64,000 nucleotides of DNA from Phyllobacterium bourgognense (GTDB taxonomy: Bacteria > Pseudomonadota > Alphaproteobacteria > Rhizobiales > Rhizobiaceae). A program made the translations under genes and the position numbers. This document shows, piece by piece, positions 8,850 to 18,007 of the stretch (its first letter is position 1; the number at the start of each line of letters is the position of its first letter). The notes beneath the pieces were generated by a model, which searched no databases, was not told the origin of the DNA, and saw only the letters and a program-made list of their open reading frames with translations. The stretch lies in the NCBI RefSeq assembly GCF_003337575.1, contig NZ_QPJM01000013.1:87832-151831 (forward strand), read 5' to 3'.

Positions 8850-9840
8850 CCCCGCCCGCATCAAATATCTGGCGCTAGACCTGTTTGGCCGTGCCATAGA
8901 GCGGTTTCAGGCCAAAAGCGGACAGGCGCCGATTGTGCCCGCCGGCAATGTCGTTGGCCACGCCCTGATGATCGTCATCGCCATCATGACTTTCCTCGCC
9001 TGCCTTACAATTGGCGCCGTCAGTCTCGTCCAGTCGACGGCGACGACGTGGCAGAGCCAGATTTCGACCGAGGCCACCATCCAGATACGTCCGGTCGAGG
9101 GCCAGGATATGGAGACGCTGCTCAACCAGGCCAGCACCATTGCGCAGGGCTTTGCCGGCGTGAAATCGACCCGCATCATCGACCGTGCCGCGACGGAGCG
9201 TCTGCTGGAACCGTGGCTTGGAAGCGGTCTCGATATAGACGAGCTGCCCGTGCCGAGGCTGGTGATCGTCACGCTCGATGAAGCTTCGCCGCCGGATTTC
9301 GCGGCAATTCGCGCCGCGCTGGTCAAGGAGGTGCCGGGCGCCAGTTTCGACGATCATCGCAACTGGGTGGACCGGCTCGTTTCCATGGCGCGTTCGACGG
9401 TCCTGATCGGTATGGCGGTGCTGGCACTCGTCGTCGCAGCGACTGTGCTGACGGTTATTTTCGCGACGCGTGGCGCAATGGCCGGCAACGGACATATCAT
9501 AGAGGTTCTGCATTTTATCGGTGCCGACCAGAATTTCGTTGCGCGTCAGTTCGAGCGGCATTTCTTCTGGACGGCGCTCAAGGGTGCAGCTTGCGGCGGG
9601 GCGCTTGCCATCGTCATTTTCCTGTGTATCGGCTGGTGGTCGTCGCACAATCTGGCGACGCCCGAGGCAGACCAGGCGACGGCGCTCTTCGGCAATTTTT
9701 CCATCGGATCCGGCGGCTATACGGGCGTTGTTCTTATCATATTGGCGGTCAGCATCCTGACCATGATAACAACAAGAATGACGGTCATAGCGCATTTGAG
9801 ACGGGTTGACGGGCGCAGCGGCGAAAGCCACGAAACCTGA
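8842..9840 (+). CDS. ftsX: Cell-division protein FtsX (ABC permease)
   Basis: Membrane partner of FtsE, 332 aa. Four membrane segments are visible: about 36-58, 185-208, 247-268 and 291-313. A periplasmic domain of about 125 residues lies between the first two, the part that contacts murein hydrolase activators in other species. The start ATG overlaps the end of ftsE by 8 bp, which argues for translational coupling. Sequence conservation of FtsX is low, so the call rests on topology plus the ftsE linkage. Confidence 0.93.
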   Translation: MIDPARIKYLALDLFGRAIERFQAKSGQAPIVPAGNVVGHALMIVIAIMTFLACLTIGAVSLVQSTATTWQSQISTEATIQIRPVEGQDMETLLNQASTIAQGFAGVKSTRIIDRAATERLLEPWLGSGLDIDELPVPRLVIVTLDEASPPDFAAIRAALVKEVPGASFDDHRNWVDRLVSMARSTVLIGMAVLALVVAATVLTVIFATRGAMAGNGHIIEVLHFIGADQNFVARQFERHFFWTALKGAACGGALAIVIFLCIGWWSSHNLATPEADQATALFGNFSIGSGGYTGVVLIILAVSILTMITTRMTVIAHLRRVDGRSGESHET

Positions 9841-9946
9841 TGCCATTTTATTCATTTTAATATCCGGATTGTACAAAAGCTCAGCCGCGGCACTCTTTAT
9901 TAAACAGAACAAGAACAAACCTCGAACAAGGCATTTTTAATCCAAC

Positions 9947-10639
9947 ATGGGCGCAAACGACGGCAACCAACAAGATCAGATCGCTACGCGCGGCGGACGG
10001 CTGCTCGCGTTCATCCGCAGGCGCATCGTGCTGCCGCTGTTCATCGCCTGCGTTCTGGGTCTTGTCCTGTTCATCGGCGGGTTCATTCTCTTTGCCGATC
10101 GTGTCACGACCCTGGAGGCACCGGATCTCAGCCGGCCAGCCGATGGGATAATCGTTCTGACCGGCGGTTATTCCCGCATCGAAGGGGCGCTCGATCTCCT
10201 CAAGAACAAGCGCGGCGAGCGCCTTTTCATCAGCGGCGTGCATCCAACGACCAATCGCAGCGAATTGCAGCGTGTGACCGGCGGCGACGCCAGCCTGTTC
10301 GAATGCTGTGTCGATATCGACCGTTCGGCACTGGACACGGTCGGCAATGCGGCCGAGAGCGTCAAGTGGGCCCATGCACATCAGTACAAGCGGGTGATCG
10401 TGGTCACCAACAACTACCATATTCCCCGCACGATGGTGGAACTCCGCCGCGTCTCGCAGGACATCGAATTCATCCCCTATCCGATCATCAACACCAACCT
10501 GCGCGACGGCGACTGGATTTCCCGCGGCCTGGTGGTGCGGGTGCTTCTGGTCGAATATATGAAATATCTTGGTGCTGAAGTTCGCTCGCATCTCCCCGAC
10601 AGCCTGTTCGGGCTCAAGCTTGGCGCGAAGACTTTTTGA
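9947..10639 (+). CDS. YdcF/ElyC family protein (DUF218)
   Basis: A 230-aa membrane-anchored protein. The first 27 residues are polar and basic, a membrane segment runs about 28-52, and the DUF218 domain follows with conserved IIVLTGGYSRIEGALDLL, LFISG and VVTNNYHIPRTMVELRR. E. coli members (ElyC, SanA) affect envelope integrity and lipid-carrier metabolism; the enzyme activity is not settled. It lies 106 bp after ftsX and 61 bp before plsC, all on one strand, so an envelope-biogenesis cluster is plausible. Confidence 0.85.
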   Translation: MGANDGNQQDQIATRGGRLLAFIRRRIVLPLFIACVLGLVLFIGGFILFADRVTTLEAPDLSRPADGIIVLTGGYSRIEGALDLLKNKRGERLFISGVHPTTNRSELQRVTGGDASLFECCVDIDRSALDTVGNAAESVKWAHAHQYKRVIVVTNNYHIPRTMVELRRVSQDIEFIPYPIINTNLRDGDWISRGLVVRVLLVEYMKYLGAEVRSHLPDSLFGLKLGAKTF

Positions 10640-10700
10640 GAGTTCACGGCATCGCGGCATTAGTATACGAAGGCGCTAAGCCAACCGTCCCGAGACTCAG

Positions 10701-11504
10701 ATGACGATCATTCGATCAATCGCCTTCAACACACTTTTCTATCTGAATTTGATCATCCGGATGATCATCTTCACGCCCTATTATTTCTTGAGCCCGCGCA
10801 AACAGGCGTGGAGCGTTCCGAAAAACTGGGCGAAATCGAACCTGTGGCTGCAAAAGGTGATCGTCGGCGCAGACGTCCACATCGATGGGCTGGAGAATAT
10901 TCCGGATGGTCCATACATCTGTGCGCCGAAGCACCAGTCCTTCTGGGACACCTATGCCTTCCTGCCGCACATCGCCGATCCGGTCTATATCCTGAAGCGG
11001 GAGCTGACCTGGATTCCGCTGTTCGGCTGGTACATTCAGAAAATGAAAATGGTGCCGATCGATCGCGGCAAGCGTTCCGCGGCCATGAAAATGGCGGTGA
11101 GGGGCGCGCGTGAAGCCGTTGCCGGAGGCCGGCAGCTGATGATCTATCCTGAAGGCACTCGGACCGCGCCGGGTGCGCCGCCGCATTACAAATACGGCGT
11201 CGCGCATATCTATGGCGAGCTCGGTGTTCCCGTCGTTCCGATCGCCCACAATGCCGGGCTCTATTGGCCGCGCCGCAAGTTCATGCGCTATCCCGGCGTC
11301 ATCCGCTGCCGTATCCTGCCGCCGATCCAGCCGGGTCTCGACAATGACGCGTTTTTGAAGAAGCTCGAAGAGGTCACGGAAGCCGCCTGCGACGAGCTCT
11401 TGATCGAAGCGGCGAAGTCGGACAATCCGCCGCCCATGCCGCCGACGGCGGTGAAGCGGCTGAAAGAACTCGGCGTCCAGGGTCCGTCGATATTCACGCT
11501 CTGA
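10701..11504 (+). CDS. plsC: 1-acyl-sn-glycerol-3-phosphate acyltransferase
   Basis: Acylates lysophosphatidic acid to phosphatidic acid at the inner membrane. It is 267 aa with an N-terminal hydrophobic segment, acyltransferase motif I KHQSFWD (about residues 76-82) and motif III YPEGTRT (about 149-155). The start is ATG 10701 after the DUF218 gene. The last seven codons and the stop (GPSIFTL*) lie inside the left arm of a palindromic repeat (11481-11620), so the C-terminus looks altered by that insertion; it is far from the catalytic motifs. Confidence 0.92.
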   Translation: MTIIRSIAFNTLFYLNLIIRMIIFTPYYFLSPRKQAWSVPKNWAKSNLWLQKVIVGADVHIDGLENIPDGPYICAPKHQSFWDTYAFLPHIADPVYILKRELTWIPLFGWYIQKMKMVPIDRGKRSAAMKMAVRGAREAVAGGRQLMIYPEGTRTAPGAPPHYKYGVAHIYGELGVPVVPIAHNAGLYWPRRKFMRYPGVIRCRILPPIQPGLDNDAFLKKLEEVTEAACDELLIEAAKSDNPPPMPPTAVKRLKELGVQGPSIFTL

Positions 11505-11620
11505 CGGCCTGCAAACGGCGTTTTTCTGCGCTCCGGTGCTCACGTACCTTAAAGTACGCTGCGCCCCGGTGCTCGAAAACCACCGTTTTCGGCTCGTCAG
11601 AGCGTGAATCTCGACGGACC
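11481..11620. repeat. Mosaic palindromic repeat, copy 3, overlapping the plsC end
   Basis: The left arm GGTCCGTCGATATTCACGC (11481) and right arm GCGTGAATCTCGACGGACC (to 11620) are nearly perfect inverted copies, followed inward by the family core with two TGCGCYCCGGTGCTC blocks and a GTAC...GTAC stem. Its left arm is read as plsC codons and carries the TGA at 11502-11504. Confidence 0.87.
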
Positions 11621-11636
11621 TTGGGAGCACGTTCCG

Positions 11637-11675
11637 GGAAAAATCCTCCCCCTCTGTGATAACAGAAGGGGAGAG
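11637..11675 (-). terminator. Rho-independent terminator after the lipoprotein hydrolase gene
   Basis: Read on the minus strand, an 11-bp stem (CTCCCCTTCTG / CAGAGGGGGAG, one wobble pair) with loop TTATCA is followed by GATTTTT. It begins about 20 bp after the hydrolase stop at 11695. Confidence 0.75.
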
Positions 11676-11694
11676 ATGCAATGGTAGCGGTTCG

Positions 11695-14361
11695 CTATTG
11701 CTTGGCGAGCTTCTGCGAAGGTTTCTCCCGGTCAAGGTTCTGCAGCTCGATATCGGTGATCGCCACCTTGCCGCTTTCCTTCGGGAAGACGAGTTTCAGC
11801 TCTTTGAGGTTGTTCGTGTCGACACCCTCGAAAGCTTTGAGCGGGATGGCAACCATGTTCATGAGGACCTTCAACTCACCTTTGTTGGCGAAAACTTCAT
11901 CGTCCGGATGATCCTTGAGTGGCCGGTCATCCGCCTTTGGTCTTGGCGCATTGTAGGTGGCATTGCTGAAGTCACTCGCCGTCAGGGTTGCTGTCCTGCC
12001 CGCTCCGTCGGTCAGCGTTACCAGCACTTCCTGGCCCGTCGGGCGCACGACGCCGATGCGGAAGGTGAGCGAATCCATGCCCTTGGCGGAAAGCCCCTTG
12101 AGATCGGTGACGAGCGAAGCGTTAGGGTTCGACCAGGCAAGGTCAAGCTGGTCGGCAATAGAGAGCATGCCGTAGTTTCTCCATTCACCATTGGGATTGA
12201 TTGCATACTGGAATCCATCCAACAGGCCAGGCTGGCAAATGCTACCAATCGAATAATCATTCCCAATTGGCATCTCGCACCTTGCAAGGGCCGTAAATCC
12301 GTTCAAGCTGATAGTGCCGCCAAGCTCATTGCTGTTGACACTGTCATCTCGTTCGAAACGGGCGATGAGCTTGCGGCTGGGCGCGCCCTTTTGCACAGTC
12401 AAAACGATATGTTCATCGCAGGGCCCATCTGTCGAGGGGCAAGCAGCATTGGGCAATTGGGCTGTGCCATTCCAATAGGCAGCAAATTTGTGTTCGCCGC
12501 CGACATGATAGCGCATGAAGGAATTGATGAGAAAACTGCCGCCGCGGCGCTGATCGACCCTGTTAAGGCGCATGGGATGCGACCGATTGTCTGCACAATA
12601 GGACACTTTGTCATTGTAATCCATATCATCATCCTTCCATTCCGTATTGTAGAAATTGTGGTTGGCGCCAGATACCTGGATTTGATAGCGCGGTGCCGTG
12701 TCGGCTACAGGGCCGAAACGGTTATGGTCGTACGATCTTGCACCGTGGAGAAAACCAACATCGCCATCACAGGTGGGCAGCAAGTTGGCGAGAGGCACAT
12801 TGTTCACGCCGAGATTGCCATTATTGTCCATCGGCGCCAGCATGAATGCACCCTTGAAGTCGTAAGGAGGAATGGTTTCCCGGCCGGCAGCATAGAAGAT
12901 ATTGTATTTGGTGACCGCTTCCTCGAACGTCATTTTAGCGCCATCGTTCGGCTGGTTTTCTTCATTGTTGTCGTTCGTATCGTTTGTCTGACCTTCATCG
13001 TTCACAACCGGCTGTGCGGTTGCTGGTACGACCGTTGCGAGAAAATCAGGAAATGCGGCGCTTAAGGTGAAATGACCGGCGAGCAGAAGGGTTTTGATGG
13101 ACTCGGCGTCAGGCAATAATCCGCCAACAAATGGCGATTCTTTATATCGTTCGTAGATGACCTTGAATTGTGTCTCGTCGATGCTGGCCGTTGGTTCCTT
13201 CTCCACCATTTCTGTGGTCGCGGGTATAATCGTGGTCAGCAACTCGGGAAAAACGGTGCTGAAGGGAGTTGGACCGGCGAGCATAAGGGTTTTCAGGGTC
13301 TCGGCGTCCGGTAATGATGCACCAGTAAGCGTTGCTTTAGCTCGTTCGTAGACGAGTGTGAATCTCTCCTCATCGATGTGGGCTGGTACGACTTTCTCGA
13401 TCTTCGCGACAGCAGGTGTGACGACCGGTTGCGTCGGTGCGGGTGTCACTGCGGCGACAAGGTCCGGATAGTCGTCCGCGAAGAAATCGGGGTCAGCCTC
13501 CAACGCTTTTATCAGATCGCCCGGGCTGACCCCCACCCGTGTCTGATTGTATTTTATGGCATTGGAAACACCCTGGCCGCCGCGCGAATGGCCCATGATG
13601 CCGACGCGGGTGAAATCGAGCTTGCCTTTCAGGAAATTGAGGGGGCCGGTTTCACCGGATTCGTTGACCTGACCTTTCTTGTCGATCTCTTGCAAACGAT
13701 CGAGCGTACCGAGGATCAGCTGCGCGCGTGCCTGGCCTTCCCGATCTCCCATCAAATTGCCATTGATCGCATTTCCATCGACTGAAAGAACGACATAGCC
13801 ATGGCTTGCCAGTTCCTCAGCGAGATAATCGTAACCCTTGTAACTGGGATCTGACGAGGAATGTTGGCCATGTTCGAAGATTATGACGGGAAAGCGCCCT
13901 TTGGACGCAAGTGGGCTGACCGGGTCCTGCGGATAGCGCATCCAGCCGGCAACCTGGGAGATCATGACCTGATCATCACTGGCCGAGGTCAGGTCATGTG
14001 CCACCGAAGCAACAAGATGGCCGAGATCATAGTCCATCTCAGGCGACGACCGGAACGTCGCTCCGCCGGCGGTATCGGGCGCGATTTCGGTAAAGCGCCC
14101 GATTTTCGTTGGCAGTGGAATGGCAAGGCCGCCGGTGGTTATGGGCTCCTGCGCTGGACTGCCAACGGTCACCGTGCCTGTAACCGGCCCGTCCGTGGTA
14201 ACTGTCGTCTTTACCGGCGGCGGCACATCGAATGTCGAGCCGGTGGCCGGTGTCTTATCCTCATTGCAGCCTGATAAAGCGCCAACCAGCAGTGCCGATA
14301 TGCACGCTGTTTGTGCAAGTCTGCACGCCAAGCGCGTGCCGGGTTTCAACCATTGCGTCAT
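11695..14361 (-). CDS. Secreted lipoprotein alpha/beta-hydrolase with internal tandem repeat
   Basis: An 888-aa predicted lipoprotein: signal sequence ending LVGALSGC (lipid Cys at about 32) from ATG 14361. The alpha/beta-hydrolase part begins with FPVIIFEHG and DYLAEELASHGYVVLSVD. The nucleophile elbow is GHSRGG (Ser about 259) and a late SGANHNF (His about 573) may give the catalytic His. Between elbow and the rest of the fold (AFMLAPMDNN) sits a long insert with two copies of a unit of about 65 residues (about 325-390 and 392-453; shared pattern PDAE.LKTL.LAG..PFS..FP..L.T..PAT) and an acidic Asn/Asp linker. The C-terminal third is beta-rich and may bind a substrate. Esterase/lipase or polyester hydrolase activity is possible; the substrate is unknown. 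Confidence 0.75.
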   Translation of the reverse strand: MTQWLKPGTRLACRLAQTACISALLVGALSGCNEDKTPATGSTFDVPPPVKTTVTTDGPVTGTVTVGSPAQEPITTGGLAIPLPTKIGRFTEIAPDTAGGATFRSSPEMDYDLGHLVASVAHDLTSASDDQVMISQVAGWMRYPQDPVSPLASKGRFPVIIFEHGQHSSSDPSYKGYDYLAEELASHGYVVLSVDGNAINGNLMGDREGQARAQLILGTLDRLQEIDKKGQVNESGETGPLNFLKGKLDFTRVGIMGHSRGGQGVSNAIKYNQTRVGVSPGDLIKALEADPDFFADDYPDLVAAVTPAPTQPVVTPAVAKIEKVVPAHIDEERFTLVYERAKATLTGASLPDAETLKTLMLAGPTPFSTVFPELLTTIIPATTEMVEKEPTASIDETQFKVIYERYKESPFVGGLLPDAESIKTLLLAGHFTLSAAFPDFLATVVPATAQPVVNDEGQTNDTNDNNEENQPNDGAKMTFEEAVTKYNIFYAAGRETIPPYDFKGAFMLAPMDNNGNLGVNNVPLANLLPTCDGDVGFLHGARSYDHNRFGPVADTAPRYQIQVSGANHNFYNTEWKDDDMDYNDKVSYCADNRSHPMRLNRVDQRRGGSFLINSFMRYHVGGEHKFAAYWNGTAQLPNAACPSTDGPCDEHIVLTVQKGAPSRKLIARFERDDSVNSNELGGTISLNGFTALARCEMPIGNDYSIGSICQPGLLDGFQYAINPNGEWRNYGMLSIADQLDLAWSNPNASLVTDLKGLSAKGMDSLTFRIGVVRPTGQEVLVTLTDGAGRTATLTASDFSNATYNAPRPKADDRPLKDHPDDEVFANKGELKVLMNMVAIPLKAFEGVDTNNLKELKLVFPKESGKVAITDIELQNLDREKPSQKLAKQ

Positions 14362-14547
14362 TGTAAATAATTCCCTCAACTGGAGGTCGTATTTTGAAAA
14401 TAATCGACCGTGAAATGACAAAAATATAAGGTGGCAACATTCATACGCCCTGCAGGAAACTCATGCGCACAGGCTCGCATCAAATGATCACAGCAAGGAT
14501 CGTGCCAGTTCGGGCCTCAAGGGATTCGCAGGCGTAGAAGCGCCTCC

Positions 14548-14666
14548 CTCTCCGTCATCCTCGGGCTTGACCAGAGGACCCACACTTCGTGTTAAAACAA
14601 GAAGTCAACGCTGCAATTTGCAAGTTCCCAATGGGTCCTCGGGTCAAGCCCGAGGATGACGGAGAG
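14548..14666. repeat. Inverted repeat with CTCTCCGTCATCCTCGGG arms
   Basis: Arms of about 35 bp (14548-14582 and 14632-14666) are inverted copies with a couple of mismatches; the outer ends CTCTCCGTCATCCTCGGGCT and its complement are perfect. The centre is a roughly 50 bp AT-richer loop. It is the same architecture as a small palindromic element, without coding capacity. Confidence 0.8.
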
Positions 14667-14780
14667 GAAGTGGCCATGGATTCCGGAGAGGGAGTGGCCA
14701 CGGACGACGGAGAGGCCGAAGATGAGATAATTCAGAGAGGTGGACGATGGGAAAATGCGGAAGAACACCTCTGCAGGCAT

Positions 14781-14815
14781 AAAAAAAGCTCCATCGCGAG
14801 ATGGAGCTCTTTTAG
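14781..14815 (-). terminator. Rho-independent terminator after the DEAD-box helicase gene
   Basis: A perfect hairpin AGCTCCATC / GATGGAGCT with a 4-base loop is flanked by AAAAAAA on the left and TTTTAG on the right, so it can work in both directions. On the minus strand it lies about 20 bp past the helicase stop at 14835. Confidence 0.85.
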
Positions 14816-14834
14816 ATTATGCGAATGTATTGAA

Positions 14835-16754
14835 CTACTCGCCGCCGCTGGTCGCGGCTTTCCGTGCCTTCTTGGCTTTGTACTTGTCGAAGCCATGCAG
14901 TTCGCCGGGCTTGCGTTCCTTTGGGGCCTTCTTTGGCTTTTCTGTGGTCCAGCCTTCCGGCTTTGCCTTGGCTGGCTTGGCCGCCCAATCGGTCCTGGGT
15001 TTCTCGTCGTTGGAGCGCGGCTTGCGATCATCGAATTCGCGCTTCTCGCCGAATTGCTTCTTCGGCTTGAAGTCGCCGCCCTCAGTGCGACGCGGCGATG
15101 AAGGGCCGGCGCCTTCGCTGCGGGTGATGTTCACACCCTTTTCGCCGGTGCCATACTGCTTGATCCGCGCCATGAACGCATCTGCCTTGCTGGCGGTGAT
15201 CTCGAAGCGGGTTTCTGTCTCGAGGATCTTGATCGAGCCGACATCGGTCTTGGTGATATCGCCGGCCTTGCAAATCAGCGGCAGGAGCCAGCGCGGCTCG
15301 GCGCGCTGCTTGCGGCCAACGCTCAAGGAAAACCATGCTCCGCTTTCGAACTGTTCGAAACGATCCGAGCGCGACGTGCGCTCGCCGCGGCCCGGACGAT
15401 CCTCGAAGCTGCCTTTGCGGATCGGTTCAAGGACATGCGACGGCGTGTTGGAGAGTTCTTCCGGGGCAGGGCGCGCTGCCATCTGCTGGCGCAGCCAGGC
15501 AGCGGCGATCTGTTCGGCTGAATGCAGGCCGAGCAATTCGGCTACATAGCCGGCCTCTTCCTCGCTCACGACTTCCGTCAAGGAAGGATCGTTGAGAATG
15601 CGGTCATGGTTGCGCTTGTTGATGGCGTCTGCATCCGGCGGTGGCACCATTGTCGTCGACAGCTTGGCGCCCTGCAACAGGCGCTCGGCGGTGCGGCGGC
15701 GCGATGCCGGCACGATCAAGACGCAGATGCCTTTGCGGCCAGCACGTCCGGTGCGGCCGCTGCGATGCAGGAGCGTCTCGGAGTTGTTCGGCAGGTCGGC
15801 ATGGATGACGAGGTCGAGATTGGGCAGATCGATGCCGCGCGCCGCAACATCGGTCGCAACGCAAACCCGGGCACGGCCATCGCGCATCGCCTGCAGGGCG
15901 TTGGTGCGTTCGGCCTGGCTCAATTCGCCTGAAAGGGAAACGACGGAAAAGCCACGATTGGACAGGCGGCTGGTCAGGTGCTTCACCGCCTCGCGGGTCG
16001 AGCCGAAAATAATGGTGTTTTGCGCATCGTAGAAGAGCAGGGAATTGATGATGGCGTTTTCGCGCTCACGCGGTGCCACCGGCATGATGTGATACTCGAT
16101 ATCCGCGTGCTGCTCGCGGTCGCTCGTGGCGGAAATGCGCAGGGCGTCTTTCTGGAACTGCTTGGCGAGCAAAGCGATGGGTTTTGGCACTGTAGCCGAG
16201 AACATCAGGGTGCGGCGGTCTTTCGGCGCTTCGCCGAGAATGAATTCGAGGTCTTCGCGGAAACCGAGATCGAGCATCTCGTCGGCTTCATCGAGCACGA
16301 CTGCGCGCAGTTCCTTCATGTCGAGCGAACCGCGGGTGATATGGTCGCGCAAACGGCCGGGTGTCCCGACGACGATATGCGCGCCCTGTTGCAGCGCACG
16401 GCGTTCCTTGGTCATGTCCATGCCACCAACGCAGGAAGCGATGCGCGCGCCGGTGGGCTCATAGAGCCATTCAAGTTCGCGCCGAACCTGCAATGCCAGT
16501 TCGCGCGTCGGGGCGATGACCAGTGCGTAAGGTGCGCCGATGGAGGTGAAGCGATCTTCGCCTTCAAGCAAGGTCGGTGCGATGGCGATACCGAAGGCGA
16601 CAGTCTTGCCGGACCCCGTCTGGGCGGAGACCAGAAGGTCGGCGCTTGTCGCTTCCGGAGCCAGAACAGCGGTCTGCACCGGCGTCAGGGTCTCGTAGCC
16701 ACGGGCTGCCAATGCACCGGACAACGCCGGGGCGATAGAATCAAAAATAGTCAT
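14835..16754 (-). CDS. DEAD-box ATP-dependent RNA helicase
   Basis: A 639-aa RNA helicase, cytoplasmic, likely acting in ribosome assembly or cold adaptation by analogy with CsdA/DbpA relatives. Motif I AQTGSGKT is at 44-51, DEAD at 155-158, SAT at 186-188, and the second RecA domain ends with HRSGRTGRAGRKG. A DbpA-like RNA-binding domain appears near 470-540, followed by a very basic Lys/Pro-rich tail (about 550-639). ATG 16754 (MTIFDSIAPAL) is chosen; longer upstream frames lack family similarity. It stands alone, with its own terminator. Confidence 0.92.
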   Translation of the reverse strand: MTIFDSIAPALSGALAARGYETLTPVQTAVLAPEATSADLLVSAQTGSGKTVAFGIAIAPTLLEGEDRFTSIGAPYALVIAPTRELALQVRRELEWLYEPTGARIASCVGGMDMTKERRALQQGAHIVVGTPGRLRDHITRGSLDMKELRAVVLDEADEMLDLGFREDLEFILGEAPKDRRTLMFSATVPKPIALLAKQFQKDALRISATSDREQHADIEYHIMPVAPRERENAIINSLLFYDAQNTIIFGSTREAVKHLTSRLSNRGFSVVSLSGELSQAERTNALQAMRDGRARVCVATDVAARGIDLPNLDLVIHADLPNNSETLLHRSGRTGRAGRKGICVLIVPASRRRTAERLLQGAKLSTTMVPPPDADAINKRNHDRILNDPSLTEVVSEEEAGYVAELLGLHSAEQIAAAWLRQQMAARPAPEELSNTPSHVLEPIRKGSFEDRPGRGERTSRSDRFEQFESGAWFSLSVGRKQRAEPRWLLPLICKAGDITKTDVGSIKILETETRFEITASKADAFMARIKQYGTGEKGVNITRSEGAGPSSPRRTEGGDFKPKKQFGEKREFDDRKPRSNDEKPRTDWAAKPAKAKPEGWTTEKPKKAPKERKPGELHGFDKYKAKKARKAATSGGE

Positions 16755-16904
16755 CAATGAACTTTCAGTGCTGGTTTGGGCGTGTGGTTGGCTCGGCGTC
16801 AATGGGAGCACGAGCGGCACGCATGTAGCTTTGTTGCGCTCTCGTAGAGCCTGCGACGCGTTCCGTCAATGCCAAGAAACGCATAGCTCCCATCCGCACT
16901 CCCG

Positions 16905-17381
16905 TCAGGAGGTGAAGCCCGCACGTTTCAAACGCACAATAGCGAGGTCGAGCGCGGAAAGAAAGCTCGAACGGTCTTTCGGGGAAAATGGCCGCGGACC
17001 GCCGGTGATCTGCCCGGCGGAGCGCAGTTCGTCCATGAGATTGCGTGTTGCGAGTGTGTTGCCGATGGAGGCTTCGGTAAAGGCGCGCCCGGTCGGCGAA
17101 ATGGCGTCGGCCCCGGCTTTGACGCAGCGGCTGGCGAGCGGAATGTCCGCCGTAACCACCACATCGCCGCGCGAGACACGCTCCGCGATCCAGTCGTCGG
17201 CTGCGTCGAAACCATCGCTGACGATGACACGCTCGATCATCGGATCGCGCGGAATTGCCATCATCGAGTTGGAGACGACGAAGGTCTTGACGCCATAACG
17301 CTCGGCAACGCGGTAAACTTCCGCCTTGACCGGGCAGGCATCGGCGTCGACATAGATCGTGATCTTTTTCTCTTGTGTCAT
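16905..17381 (-). CDS. YaiI/YqxD family protein (DUF188)
   Basis: A 158-aa protein with the DUF188 hallmarks [11 protein letters not shown] at the N-terminus, [17 protein letters not shown] and [14 protein letters not shown]. The fold is PIN-like, suggesting metal-dependent nucleic acid processing, but no function has been shown for the family. ATG at 17381 lies two bases after the stop of the ExoD-like gene (TGAACATG), which implies translational coupling; a TTG at 17387 would be the only alternative. Confidence 0.88.
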   Translation of the reverse strand: MTQEKKITIYVDADACPVKAEVYRVAERYGVKTFVVSNSMMAIPRDPMIERVIVSDGFDAADDWIAERVSRGDVVVTADIPLASRCVKAGADAISPTGRAFTEASIGNTLATRNLMDELRSAGQITGGPRPFSPKDRSSFLSALDLAIVRLKRAGFTS

Positions 17382-17383
17382 GT

Positions 17384-18007
17384 TCAACCGAAAATATGCA
17401 GGGCCGCGAGCCCAACTGAGGCACCGAGCCCGATGGCGATGCCTGCGGCAAGCGCTGCCACCAAAAGGCCTGTTCCAAGCCAGACGCCGTCCTGTTCGCC
17501 AAGGCCGATGGCCAAAAGAACAATGCTAAGCGCCGGAAGCTGATTGATGAGCGGCACCGGCAGGATGACAATCAGCGACATCAGCAGCGCGACGATGCTG
17601 ACGACACGCTCGACGATCATTTGCGGAACGAACCAATAGCGCGGGCGTGCCAGCTTTTCAAAGCGAACGAGCATTGGCTCCAGCCTTGCAATGAACCGGC
17701 GATACGTTTCGACCTGCATTGATTTGCGCCGCATGAAGGCCGGAAACCACGGTTTTTCAAAGCCAAGCAGCATCTGGATCGAGAGCAGCACCAGCGGAAT
17801 GCCGAAGATCGTGGAAGTGCCCGGAGGAAGCGGCACAAGATTGAGCGCCGCAAAAAGGATCATCAGCGCGCCGAAACTGCGCTCAGACAAGGCGTCGAGA
17901 ATGTCGTCGAACGATATTCTCGTCGCCGGATCCGCGCCGATCTCGACAAGTACTTTGGACAAGCGCCGCGTATCCGGATCGTACGGCGCGCTATCGTCGC
18001 CGCTCAT
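17384..18007 (-). CDS. ExoD-like exopolysaccharide synthesis family membrane protein
   Basis: A 207-aa membrane protein of the ExoD family (PF06055 type), with the conserved N-terminal region [45 protein letters not shown] and several further hydrophobic segments (about 120-200). In Sinorhizobium exoD mutants make altered exopolysaccharide and are alkali-sensitive; the biochemical role is unknown. ATG 18007 ([10 protein letters not shown]) is chosen; the frame runs on upstream only through a palindromic repeat. The region just before this ATG is the repeat arm, so the element supplies its 5' leader. Confidence 0.85.
   Translation of the reverse strand: MSGDDSAPYDPDTRRLSKVLVEIGADPATRISFDDILDALSERSFGALMILFAALNLVPLPPGTSTIFGIPLVLLSIQMLLGFEKPWFPAFMRRKSMQVETYRRFIARLEPMLVRFEKLARPRYWFVPQMIVERVVSIVALLMSLIVILPVPLINQLPALSIVLLAIGLGEQDGVWLGTGLLVAALAAGIAIGLGASVGLAALHIFG

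Larger units (their letters stand above)
14362..14834. other. Intergenic stretch with palindrome, short tandem repeat and terminator
   Basis: No convincing gene in these 473 bases. They contain an inverted repeat (14548-14666), a 24-bp unit GGAGAGG-AGTGGCCA in about 2.5 tandem copies (about 14661-14720) and the terminator of the DEAD-box gene (14781-14815). The part 14362-14547 should hold the promoter of the lipoprotein hydrolase. Confidence 0.6.

Noticed and set aside
11656..13065. 469-codon open frame antisense to the lipoprotein hydrolase
   Set aside because: The opposite strand has a signal peptide, a nucleophile elbow and a terminator. This frame crosses that terminator and shows no motif.
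14661..14722. Possible CRISPR-like array
   Set aside because: Only about 2.5 units of 24 bp without spacers, and no cas genes in the window.
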